Of a DNA stretch of 64,000 nt, positions 16,191-24,271 are shown one piece after another. Numbering within the stretch: position 1 is the stretch's first letter; every line of letters begins with the position of its first letter. The stretch is from Guptibacillus hwajinpoensis (GTDB taxonomy: Bacteria; Bacillota; Bacilli; Bacillales; Guptibacillaceae). The stretch is from the NCBI RefSeq assembly GCF_005144865.1, contig NZ_SWFM01000002.1, positions 62,001 to 126,000 on the forward strand, in the 5' to 3' direction. The notes beneath the pieces are model-generated. The model was not told where the DNA came from and ran no database searches. It saw nothing but the letters and a program-made list of their open reading frames with translations. The position numbers and the translations under genes were made by a program.

Positions 16191-17579
16191 ATGGATTATC
16201 GTATTGAACGAGACACAATTGGAGAAATCAAAGTACCAGCAGATAAAATGTGGGGTGCTCAAACGCAGCGTAGTAAACAGAATTTCAAGATCGGTAACGA
16301 ACAAATGCCGCTTGAGGTTGTGAAAGCATTTGCGATGCTGAAGAAGGGCGCAGCACTTGCGAACCAACGTCTTGGAAAGCTTGAAGATGTGAAAGCAGAC
16401 GCCATTGTGAAAGCAGCGGATGAAGTAATTAACGGCGAGCATAATGAGCATTTTCCGCTCGTAGTATGGCAAACCGGAAGCGGTACGCAGTCTAACATGA
16501 ATATGAACGAAGTAATCGCTTATCGAGCGAATGAACTTCTACAAGAACAAGGAAGCGAAGCGCGCATTCATCCGAACGATGATGTGAATAAATCTCAGTC
16601 TTCTAACGATACGTTCCCAACAGCCCTGCACGTTGCTGCAGTCCTATCTGTTGAAGACCATCTCTATCCAGCACTTATTGAATTGAAAGAAACGCTTTAT
16701 CAAAAAATGCAGGATTATGATCATATTATTAAAATTGGCCGTACGCATCTTCAAGATGCAACGCCACTTACGCTCGGTCAGGAAATCAGCGGCTGGCACC
16801 GTATGCTTGTGAAGTGCGAAAGCATGCTACTAGAAAGTGTGAAATACATGAAGGAGCTTGCAATCGGTGGTACAGCAGTTGGTACTGGACTGAACGCACA
16901 TCCGAAATTCGGTGACATGGTTGCTGAAGAAATTAGCAAAATGACAGACAAGACATTTGCATCAGCGGAGAATAAATTCCATGCACTTACAAGTCACGAT
17001 GAAGTGGTTCATGTTCATGGTGTTCTTAAAGCGTTGGCAGCAGATCTAATGAAAATTGCTAACGATGTACGCTGGCTTGCAAGTGGACCACGCTGTGGTA
17101 TTGGCGAATTGAACATTCCTGCTAACGAACCAGGAAGCTCCATTATGCCAGGGAAAGTGAACCCAACACAGAGTGAGGCGCTAACAATGGTTGTCGCACA
17201 GGTGATGGGGAATGATGCTACAATCGGTTTCTCAGCAAGTCAGGGGAACTTTGAATTGAACGTATTTAAACCAGTTATCATTTATAACTTCTTGCAGTCT
17301 TCTCGTTTACTTGCAGACGGTATGAAGTCATTTAACGATAACTGTGCAGTTGGCATTGAGCCAAACGAAGAAGTCATTCAAGGTTACTTGAAGAATTCAT
17401 TAATGCTTGTAACAGCACTTAACCCGCACATTGGTTATGAAAATGCGGCGAAAATCGCGAAGAAAGCGCACGAGGACGGCACAACGCTTCGCGAATCGGC
17501 TCTTGAGAGCGGCTTATTAACGGCGGAGCAGTTCGATGAAATCGTTCGTCCGGAAGACATGATTGCACCAAAAGAATAA
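16191..17579 (+). CDS. fumC: class II fumarate hydratase
   Basis: The 462-residue fumarase interconverts fumarate and L-malate in the TCA cycle as a cytoplasmic homotetramer. It carries [12 protein letters not shown] (about 96-107), [10 protein letters not shown] with His186, and the superfamily signature [10 protein letters not shown] (315-324). Length is normal for the family. ATG follows AAGGAGGATC. It corresponds to citG of B. subtilis. It is monocistronic, with a strong terminator directly after the stop codon. Confidence 0.96.
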   Translation: MDYRIERDTIGEIKVPADKMWGAQTQRSKQNFKIGNEQMPLEVVKAFAMLKKGAALANQRLGKLEDVKADAIVKAADEVINGEHNEHFPLVVWQTGSGTQSNMNMNEVIAYRANELLQEQGSEARIHPNDDVNKSQSSNDTFPTALHVAAVLSVEDHLYPALIELKETLYQKMQDYDHIIKIGRTHLQDATPLTLGQEISGWHRMLVKCESMLLESVKYMKELAIGGTAVGTGLNAHPKFGDMVAEEISKMTDKTFASAENKFHALTSHDEVVHVHGVLKALAADLMKIANDVRWLASGPRCGIGELNIPANEPGSSIMPGKVNPTQSEALTMVVAQVMGNDATIGFSASQGNFELNVFKPVIIYNFLQSSRLLADGMKSFNDNCAVGIEPNEEVIQGYLKNSLMLVTALNPHIGYENAAKIAKKAHEDGTTLRESALESGLLTAEQFDEIVRPEDMIAPKE

Positions 17580-17582
17580 TGC

Positions 17583-17613
17583 AAAAAGCGGGATCGCTGC
17601 GATCCCGCTTTTT
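17583..17613 (+). terminator. fumC terminator
   Basis: AAAAAGCGGGATCG and CGATCCCGCTTTTT form a perfect 14-bp stem with a 3-nt loop, 3 bp after the fumC stop codon. Confidence 0.93.
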
Positions 17614-17615
17614 CT

Positions 17616-17670
17616 GTCCAGCTGCAGCGGTCCAAATCCTGCGGATTTAAACGGACCGCTTACGCTTTTC
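17616..17670 (+). repeat. short unit of tandem hairpin repeat (unit A)
   Basis: This 55-bp unit starts with GTCCAGCTGCAG and ends with CGCTTACGCTTTTC, like the two longer units that follow. GCGGTCC (17627-17633) pairs with GGACCGC (17653-17659), enclosing a second AAATC/GATTT stem. The internal arm of the 120-bp units is absent. Confidence 0.8.
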
Positions 17671-17790
17671 GTGTCTAGCTGCAGTAGCCCAAATCCTCCG
17701 GCTGTTTCATCCTTTTGATTGAGACAAAGAACGTCTCATTCAAAAGGATTCCAACATCCTGCGGATTTAAACGGGCTACTTACGCTTTTC
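17671..17790 (+). repeat. 120-bp tandem hairpin repeat, unit B
   Basis: The outer stem is GTAGCCC (17684-17690) with GGGCTAC (17773-17779). The inner 17-bp stem is formed by 17709-17725 and 17733-17749 with a single T-T mismatch. The ends GTGTCTAGCTGCAG and CTTACGCTTTTC are shared with unit C. Confidence 0.85.
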
Positions 17791-17910
17791 GTGTCTAGCT
17801 GCAGTAGCCCAAATCCTCCGGCTGTTTCACTCTATAGATTGAGACAAAAAGCGTCTCATTCTATAGAGCTCCAACACCCTACGGATCTTAACGGGCTACT
17901 TACGCTTTTC
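17791..17910 (+). repeat. 120-bp tandem hairpin repeat, unit C
   Basis: This unit is the same length and has the same layout as unit B. The inner arms are 17830-17845 and 17853-17868. Four differences from unit B in the left arm are each matched in the right arm, so pairing is conserved although sequence is not. A partial end (GCGCTTACGCTTTCC) recurs at 17926-17940. Confidence 0.85.
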
Positions 17911-17929
17911 TTTCAGGAGTGGAAAGCGC

Positions 17930-18121
17930 TTACGCTTTCCGAGGTAAAATAGCCATGACGCCTTTGTAGATCAAGACAAGTGCAAATAATAGCGCTGCTA
18001 CAAAGCCAACAACTTCGAAGACTGGATTGAGACTAGACAGGAACGAATCAGCCTCAGACAGACGAACCAAAGCAAAACCAGCAATCATAGCGGCTACGAA
18101 AAGCAATGTTCGATCCAACAT
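17930..18121 (-). CDS. small two-helix membrane protein, unknown function
   Basis: This 63-residue product has two hydrophobic helices (about 5-20 and 35-57) and a basic end, ILPRKA. AGGGAGTG lies 5 bp upstream of ATG. I do not recognise the family. Its last codons and stop lie in the GCTTACGCTTTCC end of the adjacent repeat array, so the repeat supplies the C-terminus. It lies downstream of the YflT-like stress gene but is separated from it by a terminator. Confidence 0.65.
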   Translation of the reverse strand: MLDRTLLFVAAMIAGFALVRLSEADSFLSSLNPVFEVVGFVAALLFALVLIYKGVMAILPRKA

Positions 18122-18233
18122 ATCAGCACTCCCTTTGAAAGAAAAATTTTTATTGCCCTACGAATATATGCAGTAAAAAGAGTGGGAAGACCCCTATCTG
18201 TCCTCTTTTTTGTATTTATTTTTAAATGAATGG

Positions 18234-18263
18234 AAAAGGGGGGCAGGCTCGCGCCTGACCCCC
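18234..18263 (-). terminator. rho-independent terminator after the YflT-like gene
   Basis: On the minus strand GGGGGTCAGG and CCTGCCCCCC form a 10-bp stem with one mismatch and a CGCGAG loop, followed by TTTTCC. Confidence 0.8.
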
Positions 18264-18291
18264 GTTGCTCATTCCTTATTGCTGCAATTGA

Positions 18292-18639
18292 TTACTTCCA
18301 TTCTGCTACTTTATCCGTATCTGTTACGAATAAGAATATTTTTCCTTTGTCCATTTCTTCTTCATAGCGCTCTGATTCGTCTTCTGAGAAGCCGATTTCC
18401 TGCATTTTTTCGCGCAGTTCATCGCCTTTTTTACTGAATACATTCTTAAGGCTGCTGAGTCCCATTTCCTCTTTGCCGATTGTATTCGCATCAACGCCTT
18501 CTGCGACGCGTTTAGTGCGATCATCGTCATGGGATAGCACGTAAATATCGTCTTTTGATACTCCGATGTTGCCTAGTTCCTCAATGTCACTTTTCAGCTT
18601 TTCGTCGTTTTGGTATTCGCGTACTACTGGTCTACTCAT
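18292..18639 (-). CDS. general stress protein, YflT/GSP17M family
   Basis: This 115-residue acidic soluble protein opens with VVREYQNDEKLKSDIEELG and continues with DIYVLSHDDDRTKRVAEG, the pattern of the heat-induced stress protein YflT family. The biochemical function is unknown. ATG at 18639 is preceded by AAGGAGG. A SigB-type promoter lies 48-73 bp upstream, in line with the SigB control of B. subtilis yflT. Confidence 0.85.
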   Translation of the reverse strand: MSRPVVREYQNDEKLKSDIEELGNIGVSKDDIYVLSHDDDRTKRVAEGVDANTIGKEEMGLSSLKNVFSKKGDELREKMQEIGFSEDESERYEEEMDKGKIFLFVTDTDKVAEWK

Positions 18640-18686
18640 TGTATGGCCTCCTTAAAAAATTTGCTTTTTGTTATCTCACATGTACT

Positions 18687-18712
18687 ATACACGCTGAGAA
18701 AACGTTCTAAAC
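18687..18712 (-). promoter_or_regulatory. SigB-type promoter for the YflT-like gene
   Basis: On the minus strand GTTTAG (-35), a 14-bp spacer, then GTGTAT (-10). The B. subtilis SigB consensus is GTTTAA-N12-14-GGGTAT. One mismatch in each box. Confidence 0.7.
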
Positions 18713-18737
18713 GAGAAATTAATACTTCGATGTGCTG

Positions 18738-18765
18738 TTGATTTCACAAAAGTAAGCCATAATAT
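18738..18765 (+). promoter_or_regulatory. SigA-type promoter for the DUF1499 gene
   Basis: TTGATT, a 16-bp spacer, then TAATAT. The DUF1499 start codon lies 64 bp downstream of the -10 box. Confidence 0.45.
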
Positions 18766-18828
18766 GTTCAAGACCTAACATGAAAGGGTATAACGTAAGA
18801 AGAGCAATTATTTCAGGAGGCGATTGAA

Positions 18829-19206
18829 ATGAGTTCAGAACAACTAGGTGTTAAACAGGGAAAACTAGCTCCCTGTCCAGATAAACCGAACTGTGTATTA
18901 AGCCAGAGTACGGATGAGAAGCATAAGATGGAACCAATTCCGTATACAGGCACTGCAGAAGAGGCGCTAACTAAATTAAAAAGCATCCTAACCAATCGAG
19001 AGCGTACGAAGATTGTAGAAGCTGATACGCACTACATACGGGCGGAGGAACAGTCAAAGTTTTTTAAATTTGTAGATGACATCGAATTTTACATTGATAC
19101 AGCAGGCGAGCACATTCATTTCCGCTCCGCCTCTCGTAAAGGTTATTCTGACTTTGGCGTTAATAAAAAGCGTATGGAAGAAATTAAGGAAGCTTTCCAG
19201 AAATAA
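18829..19206 (+). CDS. DUF1499 domain-containing protein
   Basis: The product has 125 residues from ATG behind AGGAGGCG. The family motif CPDKPNCVLS (with both cysteines) and the C-terminal 'IHFRSASRKGYSDFGVNKKRM' identify DUF1499. These proteins are small and of unknown function; many are secreted or membrane-linked, but this one has no signal sequence. It stands alone, with a terminator immediately behind it. Confidence 0.82.
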   Translation: MSSEQLGVKQGKLAPCPDKPNCVLSQSTDEKHKMEPIPYTGTAEEALTKLKSILTNRERTKIVEADTHYIRAEEQSKFFKFVDDIEFYIDTAGEHIHFRSASRKGYSDFGVNKKRMEEIKEAFQK

Positions 19207-19235
19207 AGAACAGGTGCCGCTCCGGCACCTGTTCT
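19207..19235. terminator. bidirectional terminator between convergent genes
   Basis: AGAACAGGTGCC and GGCACCTGTTCT form a perfect 12-bp stem between the DUF1499 gene and the TerC gene. Confidence 0.85.
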
Positions 19236-19242
19236 ATTGCTT

Positions 19243-20064
19243 TTAGAACTCATCTGCTTCATCGTCTTCTTCTTCAAGCGTATCTTCATTTTCATCTTCC
19301 CGTTCGTCTTCGTCTCGTTCAGATGAAAGAAACCAGCCTCCAAGAGCAATGGCAACGAGTACACCCCAGAAGGTGATTTTCCAGACAGGCTCTTTAGGAA
19401 AGTCCTCTGCAAGAATACCGAGACTGGGGTGAGCAAGGGTATAGATGGCAAGCTTTACACCAACCCAACCAACGATAACGAAAGCTGCTGTTTCCAAACC
19501 TGGTTTACGATGAAGAAGCTTAACAAAATAATTGGCGGCAAAACGCATGATGATGAGACCGATAATCCCACCTGTAAGGATTACACCAAACTGACCACCG
19601 TCCATCCCACCGATTTTAGGGAGGTTTGTAGTCGGAAGTGTGAGTGCTAATGCCACTGCAGCTAGAATGGAGTCGACAGCAAACGCTATATCAGCAAGCT
19701 CAACTTTTAATACAGTTGTCCAAAATCCTGCACCTTCATTTGGCTTTTTCTTCTGCTTATCTTTTTTACGGTCACTAAGAACAAATTTTTTAACGATATG
19801 ATTTAAGCTGAGGAACAAGAGATAGATTGCCCCGATCGCTTGTACCTGCCAAATATCGACAAGAAATGAAATGATAAAGAGGGAGCCAAAACGAAATACA
19901 AATGCCCCGCCCAATCCGTAGAATAGCGCTTTTTTACGCTTTGCTGGATCGAGATGCTTTACCATAATCGCCATTACGAGAGCATTGTCTGCAGCAAGCA
20001 CACCCTCAAGACCAATGAGAACGAGGAGCACCCAGCCGTACTCCAGTATAAGACCAACATCCAT
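19243..20064 (-). CDS. TerC family integral membrane protein (putative metal exporter)
   Basis: The product has 273 residues with about seven or eight helices. The first helix pair carries GLEGVLAADNALVMA, and a later one carries ELADIAFAVDSILAA; the acidic DN and D residues in these are the TerC-family metal site. B. subtilis relatives YceF and YkoY export manganese, coupled to metalation of secreted enzymes, so a similar role is likely. The C-terminus is a long Glu/Asp-rich tail (about 35 residues). I looked for a yybP-ykoY manganese riboswitch in the 225-bp leader and did not recognise one. Confidence 0.85.
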   Translation of the reverse strand: MDVGLILEYGWVLLVLIGLEGVLAADNALVMAIMVKHLDPAKRKKALFYGLGGAFVFRFGSLFIISFLVDIWQVQAIGAIYLLFLSLNHIVKKFVLSDRKKDKQKKKPNEGAGFWTTVLKVELADIAFAVDSILAAVALALTLPTTNLPKIGGMDGGQFGVILTGGIIGLIIMRFAANYFVKLLHRKPGLETAAFVIVGWVGVKLAIYTLAHPSLGILAEDFPKEPVWKITFWGVLVAIALGGWFLSSERDEDEREDENEDTLEEEDDEADEF

Positions 20065-20239
20065 GTGTATCTCTCCTTTAATTACTATGTAGTATCCCCA
20101 ATTGAAATGTCCTTACTAGAAGAGAGTGGGGGAGCTAAATCCCTTGTCAGTACAGGATTTAAATGCTTTTTACGCTATTCTGTAGCAAATGGAATAGGTA
20201 CCAATTTCTTACCCATAAAACAAAATAAGAAACGCATAC

Positions 20240-20265
20240 GTTTTGAAATCACGACAAAATGGTAT
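20240..20265 (+). promoter_or_regulatory. possible SigB promoter for the PfpI-family gene
   Basis: GTTTTG, a 14-bp spacer, then TGGTAT, compared with GTTTAA-N12-14-GGGTAT. It ends 24 bp before the start codon. The B. subtilis relative yfkM is a general stress gene, which supports the call. Confidence 0.5.
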
Positions 20266-20289
20266 ATCGTAGAACATGGAGGTGGTAAC

Positions 20290-20811
20290 ATGCGTTTATC
20301 CAATAAAAAAGTAATTAGTCTTGTTCATCATGAATATGAAGACCTTGAACTCACATACCCTTATTACCGCTTGATTGAAGAAGGAGCAACCGTTCACTAC
20401 GTTGGTGAAAAAGCTGGCGAGAAGTATATCGGTAAATACGGTGTGCCTGTCGTAGCTGACTATGCGTATGACGACATTGATCCAGCTGATTATGACGCCA
20501 TTCTTGTACCAGGAGGCTGGGCGCCTGATAAGATTCGCCGTTTCCCGTCTGTTCTTAAAATGGTGCAGCATATGGAAGAAAACAAAAAGCCAATCGGTCA
20601 AATTTGCCATGCAGGTTGGGTACTGATTTCTGCAAAAGTACTTGAAGGTAAGAAAGTCACAAGCACGCCAGGCATCCGAGACGATATGGAAAATGCCGGT
20701 GCAACGTGGATTGATGAGCCAGTCGTTGTAGACGGTCACCTCGTATCTGCTCGTCGCCCACCAGATCTTCCGCAATACGGAAAAGCGTTCGCTGACGTTT
20801 TGGCGAAGTAA
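20290..20811 (+). CDS. DJ-1/PfpI family protein (YfkM-like stress protein)
   Basis: The 173-residue protein starts at ATG 20290, behind GGAGGTGG; the long upstream extension of the frame crosses the intergenic region and lacks a start signal. The nucleophile elbow is GQICHAGWVLISA, with the reactive Cys followed by His, as in PfpI-type proteins. An upstream Glu (LIEEGATVHYVGE) and SARRPPDLPQYGKAF at the end also fit. Family members act as proteases, glyoxalases or deglycases; the reaction here is open. Confidence 0.88.
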   Translation: MRLSNKKVISLVHHEYEDLELTYPYYRLIEEGATVHYVGEKAGEKYIGKYGVPVVADYAYDDIDPADYDAILVPGGWAPDKIRRFPSVLKMVQHMEENKKPIGQICHAGWVLISAKVLEGKKVTSTPGIRDDMENAGATWIDEPVVVDGHLVSARRPPDLPQYGKAFADVLAK

Positions 20812-20821
20812 TAAGTTTTAA

Positions 20822-20852
20822 AAAGCTCACTCCTGCGAAAGGAGTGAGCTTT
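20822..20852. terminator. bidirectional terminator
   Basis: AAAGCTCACTCC and GGAGTGAGCTTT pair in a perfect 12-bp stem between the PfpI gene and the carbonic anhydrase gene. Confidence 0.88.
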
Positions 20853-20854
20853 GT

Positions 20855-21403
20855 TTATTCTGTCACTCGCTCTAATTTCCCAGTAGCAGGGTCAATAACA
20901 AGTCCGTGAACAGGTGTATTTTTTGGAAGTAGTGGGTGGTTTTGAATCACTGATACGCTATCACTCACGCCGTCATACACGGTTTTAAAACCTTCAAGCC
21001 ATGAGTGAAGATCGATGCCAACGTGTTCTAAGGATGCTACCGCTTCTTCAGTGACGCGCTCCTCCATTTTATGGATCAATTTGTCAGGATCTACTTTCCC
21101 ATTGCCACAATCATGGTGTCCGATGACCCATACTTCTTCGGCTTGAAGTTCATAAACCGCAATAAGAAGGCTTCGCATAATGCTATCAAATGGGTGGCTA
21201 ACGACTGCACCGGCATTCTTTACGATTTTCACATCACCATTTTTTAAATTCATGGCACGTGGAAGTAATTCAACGAGACGTGTATCCATACAAGATAGAA
21301 TCACAACTTTTTTATCAGGAAGACCTGTGGTTTCGAAAGGTTCGTACTCTTTGTTCGCAACAAACTGTTCGTTAAACTTTAGTACTTCGTTAAGTGTATC
21401 CAT
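20855..21403 (-). CDS. beta-class carbonic anhydrase (YtiB-like)
   Basis: The 182-residue zinc enzyme interconverts CO2 and bicarbonate in the cytoplasm. The metal and catalytic residues are visible: Cys38-Met-Asp40-Thr-Arg42 (SCMDTR) and His96-x2-Cys99 (GHHDCG). The short length and the 'NLKNGDVKIVKNAGAVVSHP' stretch place it with YtiB-type enzymes. ATG is preceded by AGGAGAT. It is monocistronic. Confidence 0.92.
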   Translation of the reverse strand: MDTLNEVLKFNEQFVANKEYEPFETTGLPDKKVVILSCMDTRLVELLPRAMNLKNGDVKIVKNAGAVVSHPFDSIMRSLLIAVYELQAEEVWVIGHHDCGNGKVDPDKLIHKMEERVTEEAVASLEHVGIDLHSWLEGFKTVYDGVSDSVSVIQNHPLLPKNTPVHGLVIDPATGKLERVTE

Positions 21404-21496
21404 TGTTTAATCTCCTACCTTTTATAATTTTGTTCATTTACGCTTTGATTTGGTACACTTGTGATAAAGAGCCTTCAATTAAAGGAGTTTACCGAC

Positions 21497-21790
21497 ATGA
21501 AAGATATACCAATTGATCAGCTGGTTCATCAAATGAATTCTCGCATGAAACAGCTAACGTATAATGTTGAAGAAAATGATGCAGATGTGGATGGGATTCG
21601 CGAAGAGCTGATTGCAATCAAAACATATTGTGACATGTTGCTACAGGCATCGGAATCAAAGCCCAAGCGACAGATTCAACCCCTCGCACAGCAGGCACGT
21701 CCCGCACAGGCGCCAGTTCAACAGCAATCTCTTTCCTCGAAACCGATGAAAGAAGATGATGCAAACGAGGACTCCATCTTTGACTTCTAA
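21497..21790 (+). CDS. YwdI family protein (DUF5327)
   Basis: The 97-residue soluble protein starts at ATG 21497, behind AAAGGAG. The helical N-terminal part, with PIDQLVHQMNSRMKQL and 'IREELIAIKTYCDMLL', matches YwdI/DUF5327. A Gln/Pro/Ala-rich linker leads to an acidic tail (DANEDSIFDF). Function is unknown. It is transcribed divergently from the carbonic anhydrase gene, with a terminator behind it. Confidence 0.8.
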   Translation: MKDIPIDQLVHQMNSRMKQLTYNVEENDADVDGIREELIAIKTYCDMLLQASESKPKRQIQPLAQQARPAQAPVQQQSLSSKPMKEDDANEDSIFDF

Positions 21791-21794
21791 CGTG

Positions 21795-21819
21795 AAGCCG
21801 CTAATGAAGCGGCTTTTTT
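21795..21819 (+). terminator. terminator after the YwdI-like gene
   Basis: AAGCCGC and GCGGCTT form a 7-bp stem followed by TTTTTC. Confidence 0.82.
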
Positions 21820-21831
21820 CGTGTCAAGAAT

Positions 21832-22344
21832 CTACACGCCGAAAGCAGAAGGGTAGACAACTTCTCCACTCACATCTTTCAAGGACTCTTTCTTAAGTTC
21901 TCTTACCATGAATGAATCTCCTGCATTGAACGGTCCTGTGATGTTCTCTTCGGAAGCAGGAACAAAACCGAATTTCGGATAATAATCCTTATGACCAAGT
22001 ACAACGACATGTCGGTAGCCAAGAGATGTTGCCCTCATCATGCCATCCTTTATAAGCAGACTGCCAACACCTTCATTTTGCAACTCAGGTACTACAGCAA
22101 CTGGCGCAAGCGCTAGGGAAGGGATTGATCCTTTTTCTGTATGTATTTCAATTATGCTAAAAAGGATATATCCGACGGGTTCACTGCGGTTATGCAGTGC
22201 AACAAGCGCAAGTTCAGGAATGAAGCCTTCTGATTCCCTAATTCCATTCACAAGCTGAACTTCATCCTCTCCGTTAAAGGCTTCCCTTAAAATCGTCGAA
22301 ATCGCCTCATGGTCAGCTACGTTTTCCTCACGAATTTCAATCAT
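21832..22344 (-). CDS. GNAT family N-acetyltransferase (YhbS-like)
   Basis: The product has 170 residues from ATG at 22344, behind GGGGTGGGA; an in-frame ATG seven codons earlier is possible. The acetyl-CoA site motif is 'VVPELQNEGVGSLLIKDGM', and the following 'GYRHVVVLGHKDYYPKFGF' is typical of the COG3153 (YhbS) subgroup, with its KFGF motif. The substrate is unknown. It stands alone on the minus strand. Confidence 0.85.
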   Translation of the reverse strand: MIEIREENVADHEAISTILREAFNGEDEVQLVNGIRESEGFIPELALVALHNRSEPVGYILFSIIEIHTEKGSIPSLALAPVAVVPELQNEGVGSLLIKDGMMRATSLGYRHVVVLGHKDYYPKFGFVPASEENITGPFNAGDSFMVRELKKESLKDVSGEVVYPSAFGV

Positions 22345-22419
22345 GCACGTCCCACCCCATTTCACTTCTTATTTTTTCAAAAATGAAAATAAAAAGCAAC
22401 AAAAGTGATAATAGCATAA

Positions 22420-22445
22420 GAAAAGCCCTCGCAGAACGAGGGCGT
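22420..22445 (-). terminator. terminator downstream of the aldehyde dehydrogenase gene
   Basis: On the minus strand GCCCTCG-TTCTG-CGAGGGC is followed by TTTTCTT. It is separated from the dehydrogenase gene by a copy of the dispersed repeat. Confidence 0.8.
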
Positions 22446-22511
22446 TAATGCTTATTGTTAGGATATTTTCGATACAGTTGAAAATAGAGGTTTTGTATAA
22501 AAACCACACTA

Positions 22512-22645
22512 AGCTGATTGGAGCGTAAGATGCTCGACTCCTGCGGGACTAGCGGGACAGGTGAGACCCCACAGGCGCGTTTTTAAGCGCCGAGGAGGCT
22601 CAGCGCCCGCCCCACGGAAAGCGAGCATCTGGAGCGGAAATCAAC
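22512..22645 (+). mobile_element. MITE-like dispersed repeat, copy 2 (core only)
   Basis: This is the conserved roughly 130-bp body in the same orientation as the other three copies. Here the closing stem is AGATGCTCG / CGAGCATCT, one base pair changed on both sides relative to copies 1, 3 and 4. The central hairpin is GGCGC/GCGCC. Clear terminal inverted repeats and a target duplication were not found; the right end lies next to the 3' end of the aldehyde dehydrogenase gene. Confidence 0.75.
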
Positions 22646-22668
22646 CACTACTTATAATGGCTGAATGC

Positions 22669-24126
22669 TCATTGGAAAAACGGATATTGACGGCGTTCCT
22701 GCTGAACAGAAATCCATTTCACAGTTGTGAATTTATCAAGAGCCCATTCTCCGCCAAATCGACCGAGACCGGATTCCTTTTCTCCACCGAATGCCATGTG
22801 TGCTTCATCGTTAACCGGTTGGTCGTTAATGTGAACCATGCCTGTTTCAATTTGATGAGCAATCTGAACACCGCAGTTTAAATCGCGAGAGTGAACAGAA
22901 CCACTAAGACCATATTGAGAAGCATTCGCCATTTCAATCGCTTCTTCATCTGTACTGAATTTAAGAATTGGTGCAACGGCACCGAAGATTTCGTCTTTCG
23001 CAATTGGCATGTCATTCGTAACGTTTGTGAGAATAACAGGGTGCATCACGTTGCCTTCAACTTCGCCACCATAAATTTTTTCTGCGCCTTGTTCAAGAGA
23101 CTTGTTAAGCGAATCTTGGATACGCTCAACAGCGTCTTTGTTAATAAGTGGGCCGACTGCTGTTTTCGCGTCAGCTGGATCACCAACTTGAAGCGAAGCG
23201 ACTTTTTCTTTAAACGCTTCGACGAAGTCATCATGAATGCTTTCATGCACGATAATGCGGTTAATTGCCATGCAAATTTGTCCCTGATGCAGGAATTTAC
23301 CGAATGCTGCAGATTCAGCGGCCTGATCAATATCAGCATCGTCCATCACGATAAACACGTTGTTACCACCTAGCTCAAGAGCTGTTTCTTTAATGTTTTT
23401 ACCTGCAAGCTCGCCGATATGCTGACCAACTTCAGTTGAACCTGTGAAGGAGATCAACTTCGGAATTGGATGTGTCACAAACGCATCGCCAATTTCAGAT
23501 CCGCGTCCTGCTACAACGTTCAGCACGCCTTTTGGTAAACCAGCTTCTTCAAATAACTCAGCAATTAGGAAACCAGCTGTTACAGGTGTCTCTGATGCAG
23601 GTTTCAACACAACTGAGTTGCCTGTTGCAATCGCTGGTGCAACCGAACGCATGGAAAGGTGAAGCGGGAAGTTCCATGGTCCAATAACACCGATAACGCC
23701 TTTAGCACTTTTGTAAATGCGGTTTTCTTTACCAGGCGTATCAGAAGGTGCAATTTGACCTTTCATGCGATATGGGAATGATGCAGACTCTTTTACGACG
23801 CGAGCCGCTGCAGCCCATTCGACATTTGCTTTGATCTTCGTACTACCGGACTCTTTTACAAGCCAGTCAATGATTTCTTCTTTGCGTTCTGTCATAAGCG
23901 CTGCAACTTTATCAAGAATTTGCTGACGTTTGCCAGGTGTTGTCTCAGCCCAAGATTTTTGAGCTTCTTTCGCGATTTTATATGCGTGATCAAGATCTTC
24001 TTCAGATGCTGATTGTAGTGTAAATAATTCCTCGCCGGAAAATGGATTATAATTTGTTACAGTTTTCTTACTCGAGCCCGTAACCCATTCGCCGTCAATA
24101 TATTGCTTTGTATATGTGTTAGCCAT
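22669..24126 (-). CDS. NAD(P)-dependent aldehyde dehydrogenase (YfmT-like)
   Basis: The 485-residue enzyme starts at ATG 24126, behind AAAGGAGG; the longer reading adds 20 unlikely residues. The catalytic set is complete: Asn152 (PWNFP), Glu251 (LELGG) and nucleophile Cys285 (GQICMAINR), plus the cofactor loop FTGSTEVGQ. It oxidises an aldehyde to the acid. The closest pattern I recall is B. subtilis YfmT, a vanillin-type dehydrogenase, but the substrate is inferred. It is monocistronic, with a MITE between it and its terminator. Confidence 0.92.
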   Translation of the reverse strand: MANTYTKQYIDGEWVTGSSKKTVTNYNPFSGEELFTLQSASEEDLDHAYKIAKEAQKSWAETTPGKRQQILDKVAALMTERKEEIIDWLVKESGSTKIKANVEWAAAARVVKESASFPYRMKGQIAPSDTPGKENRIYKSAKGVIGVIGPWNFPLHLSMRSVAPAIATGNSVVLKPASETPVTAGFLIAELFEEAGLPKGVLNVVAGRGSEIGDAFVTHPIPKLISFTGSTEVGQHIGELAGKNIKETALELGGNNVFIVMDDADIDQAAESAAFGKFLHQGQICMAINRIIVHESIHDDFVEAFKEKVASLQVGDPADAKTAVGPLINKDAVERIQDSLNKSLEQGAEKIYGGEVEGNVMHPVILTNVTNDMPIAKDEIFGAVAPILKFSTDEEAIEMANASQYGLSGSVHSRDLNCGVQIAHQIETGMVHINDQPVNDEAHMAFGGEKESGLGRFGGEWALDKFTTVKWISVQQERRQYPFFQ

Positions 24127-24271
24127 GAATAATCCTCCTTTGATGTATGTTAAAGAAGGTTCCCGGATCATTAGAGGAATAAACATAACGGTCTGCAGAA
24201 TGATTTTCCAACATACAAAAAGGTCGGAAAGGACAAATTGATAGTAATCCCTAAGAAAGGAGGGAGACAGA

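Noticed and set aside
15996-16472. Minus-strand frame of about 158 codons opposite the fumC start
   Set aside because: It covers fumC's ribosome binding site and conserved coding start on the other strand, is Cys/Phe/His-rich in a random way, and has no ribosome binding site.
17921-17940. cre-like sequence TGGAAAGCGCTTACGC
   Set aside because: It carries an extra base compared with the CcpA consensus and belongs to the repeat end motif CGCTTACGCTTTTC, so the match is explained by the repeat.
20065-20289. Possible yybP-ykoY manganese riboswitch upstream of the TerC gene
   Set aside because: I looked for the conserved paired loops on the minus strand and could not recognise them; only promoter-like sequence was found.
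22561-22881. Plus-strand frame of about 106 codons near the aldehyde dehydrogenase end
   Set aside because: It runs from the MITE body into antisense of the dehydrogenase gene, has no ribosome binding site, and its Arg/Pro/Ser-rich start is just translated repeat; copy 4 gives a similar false frame.
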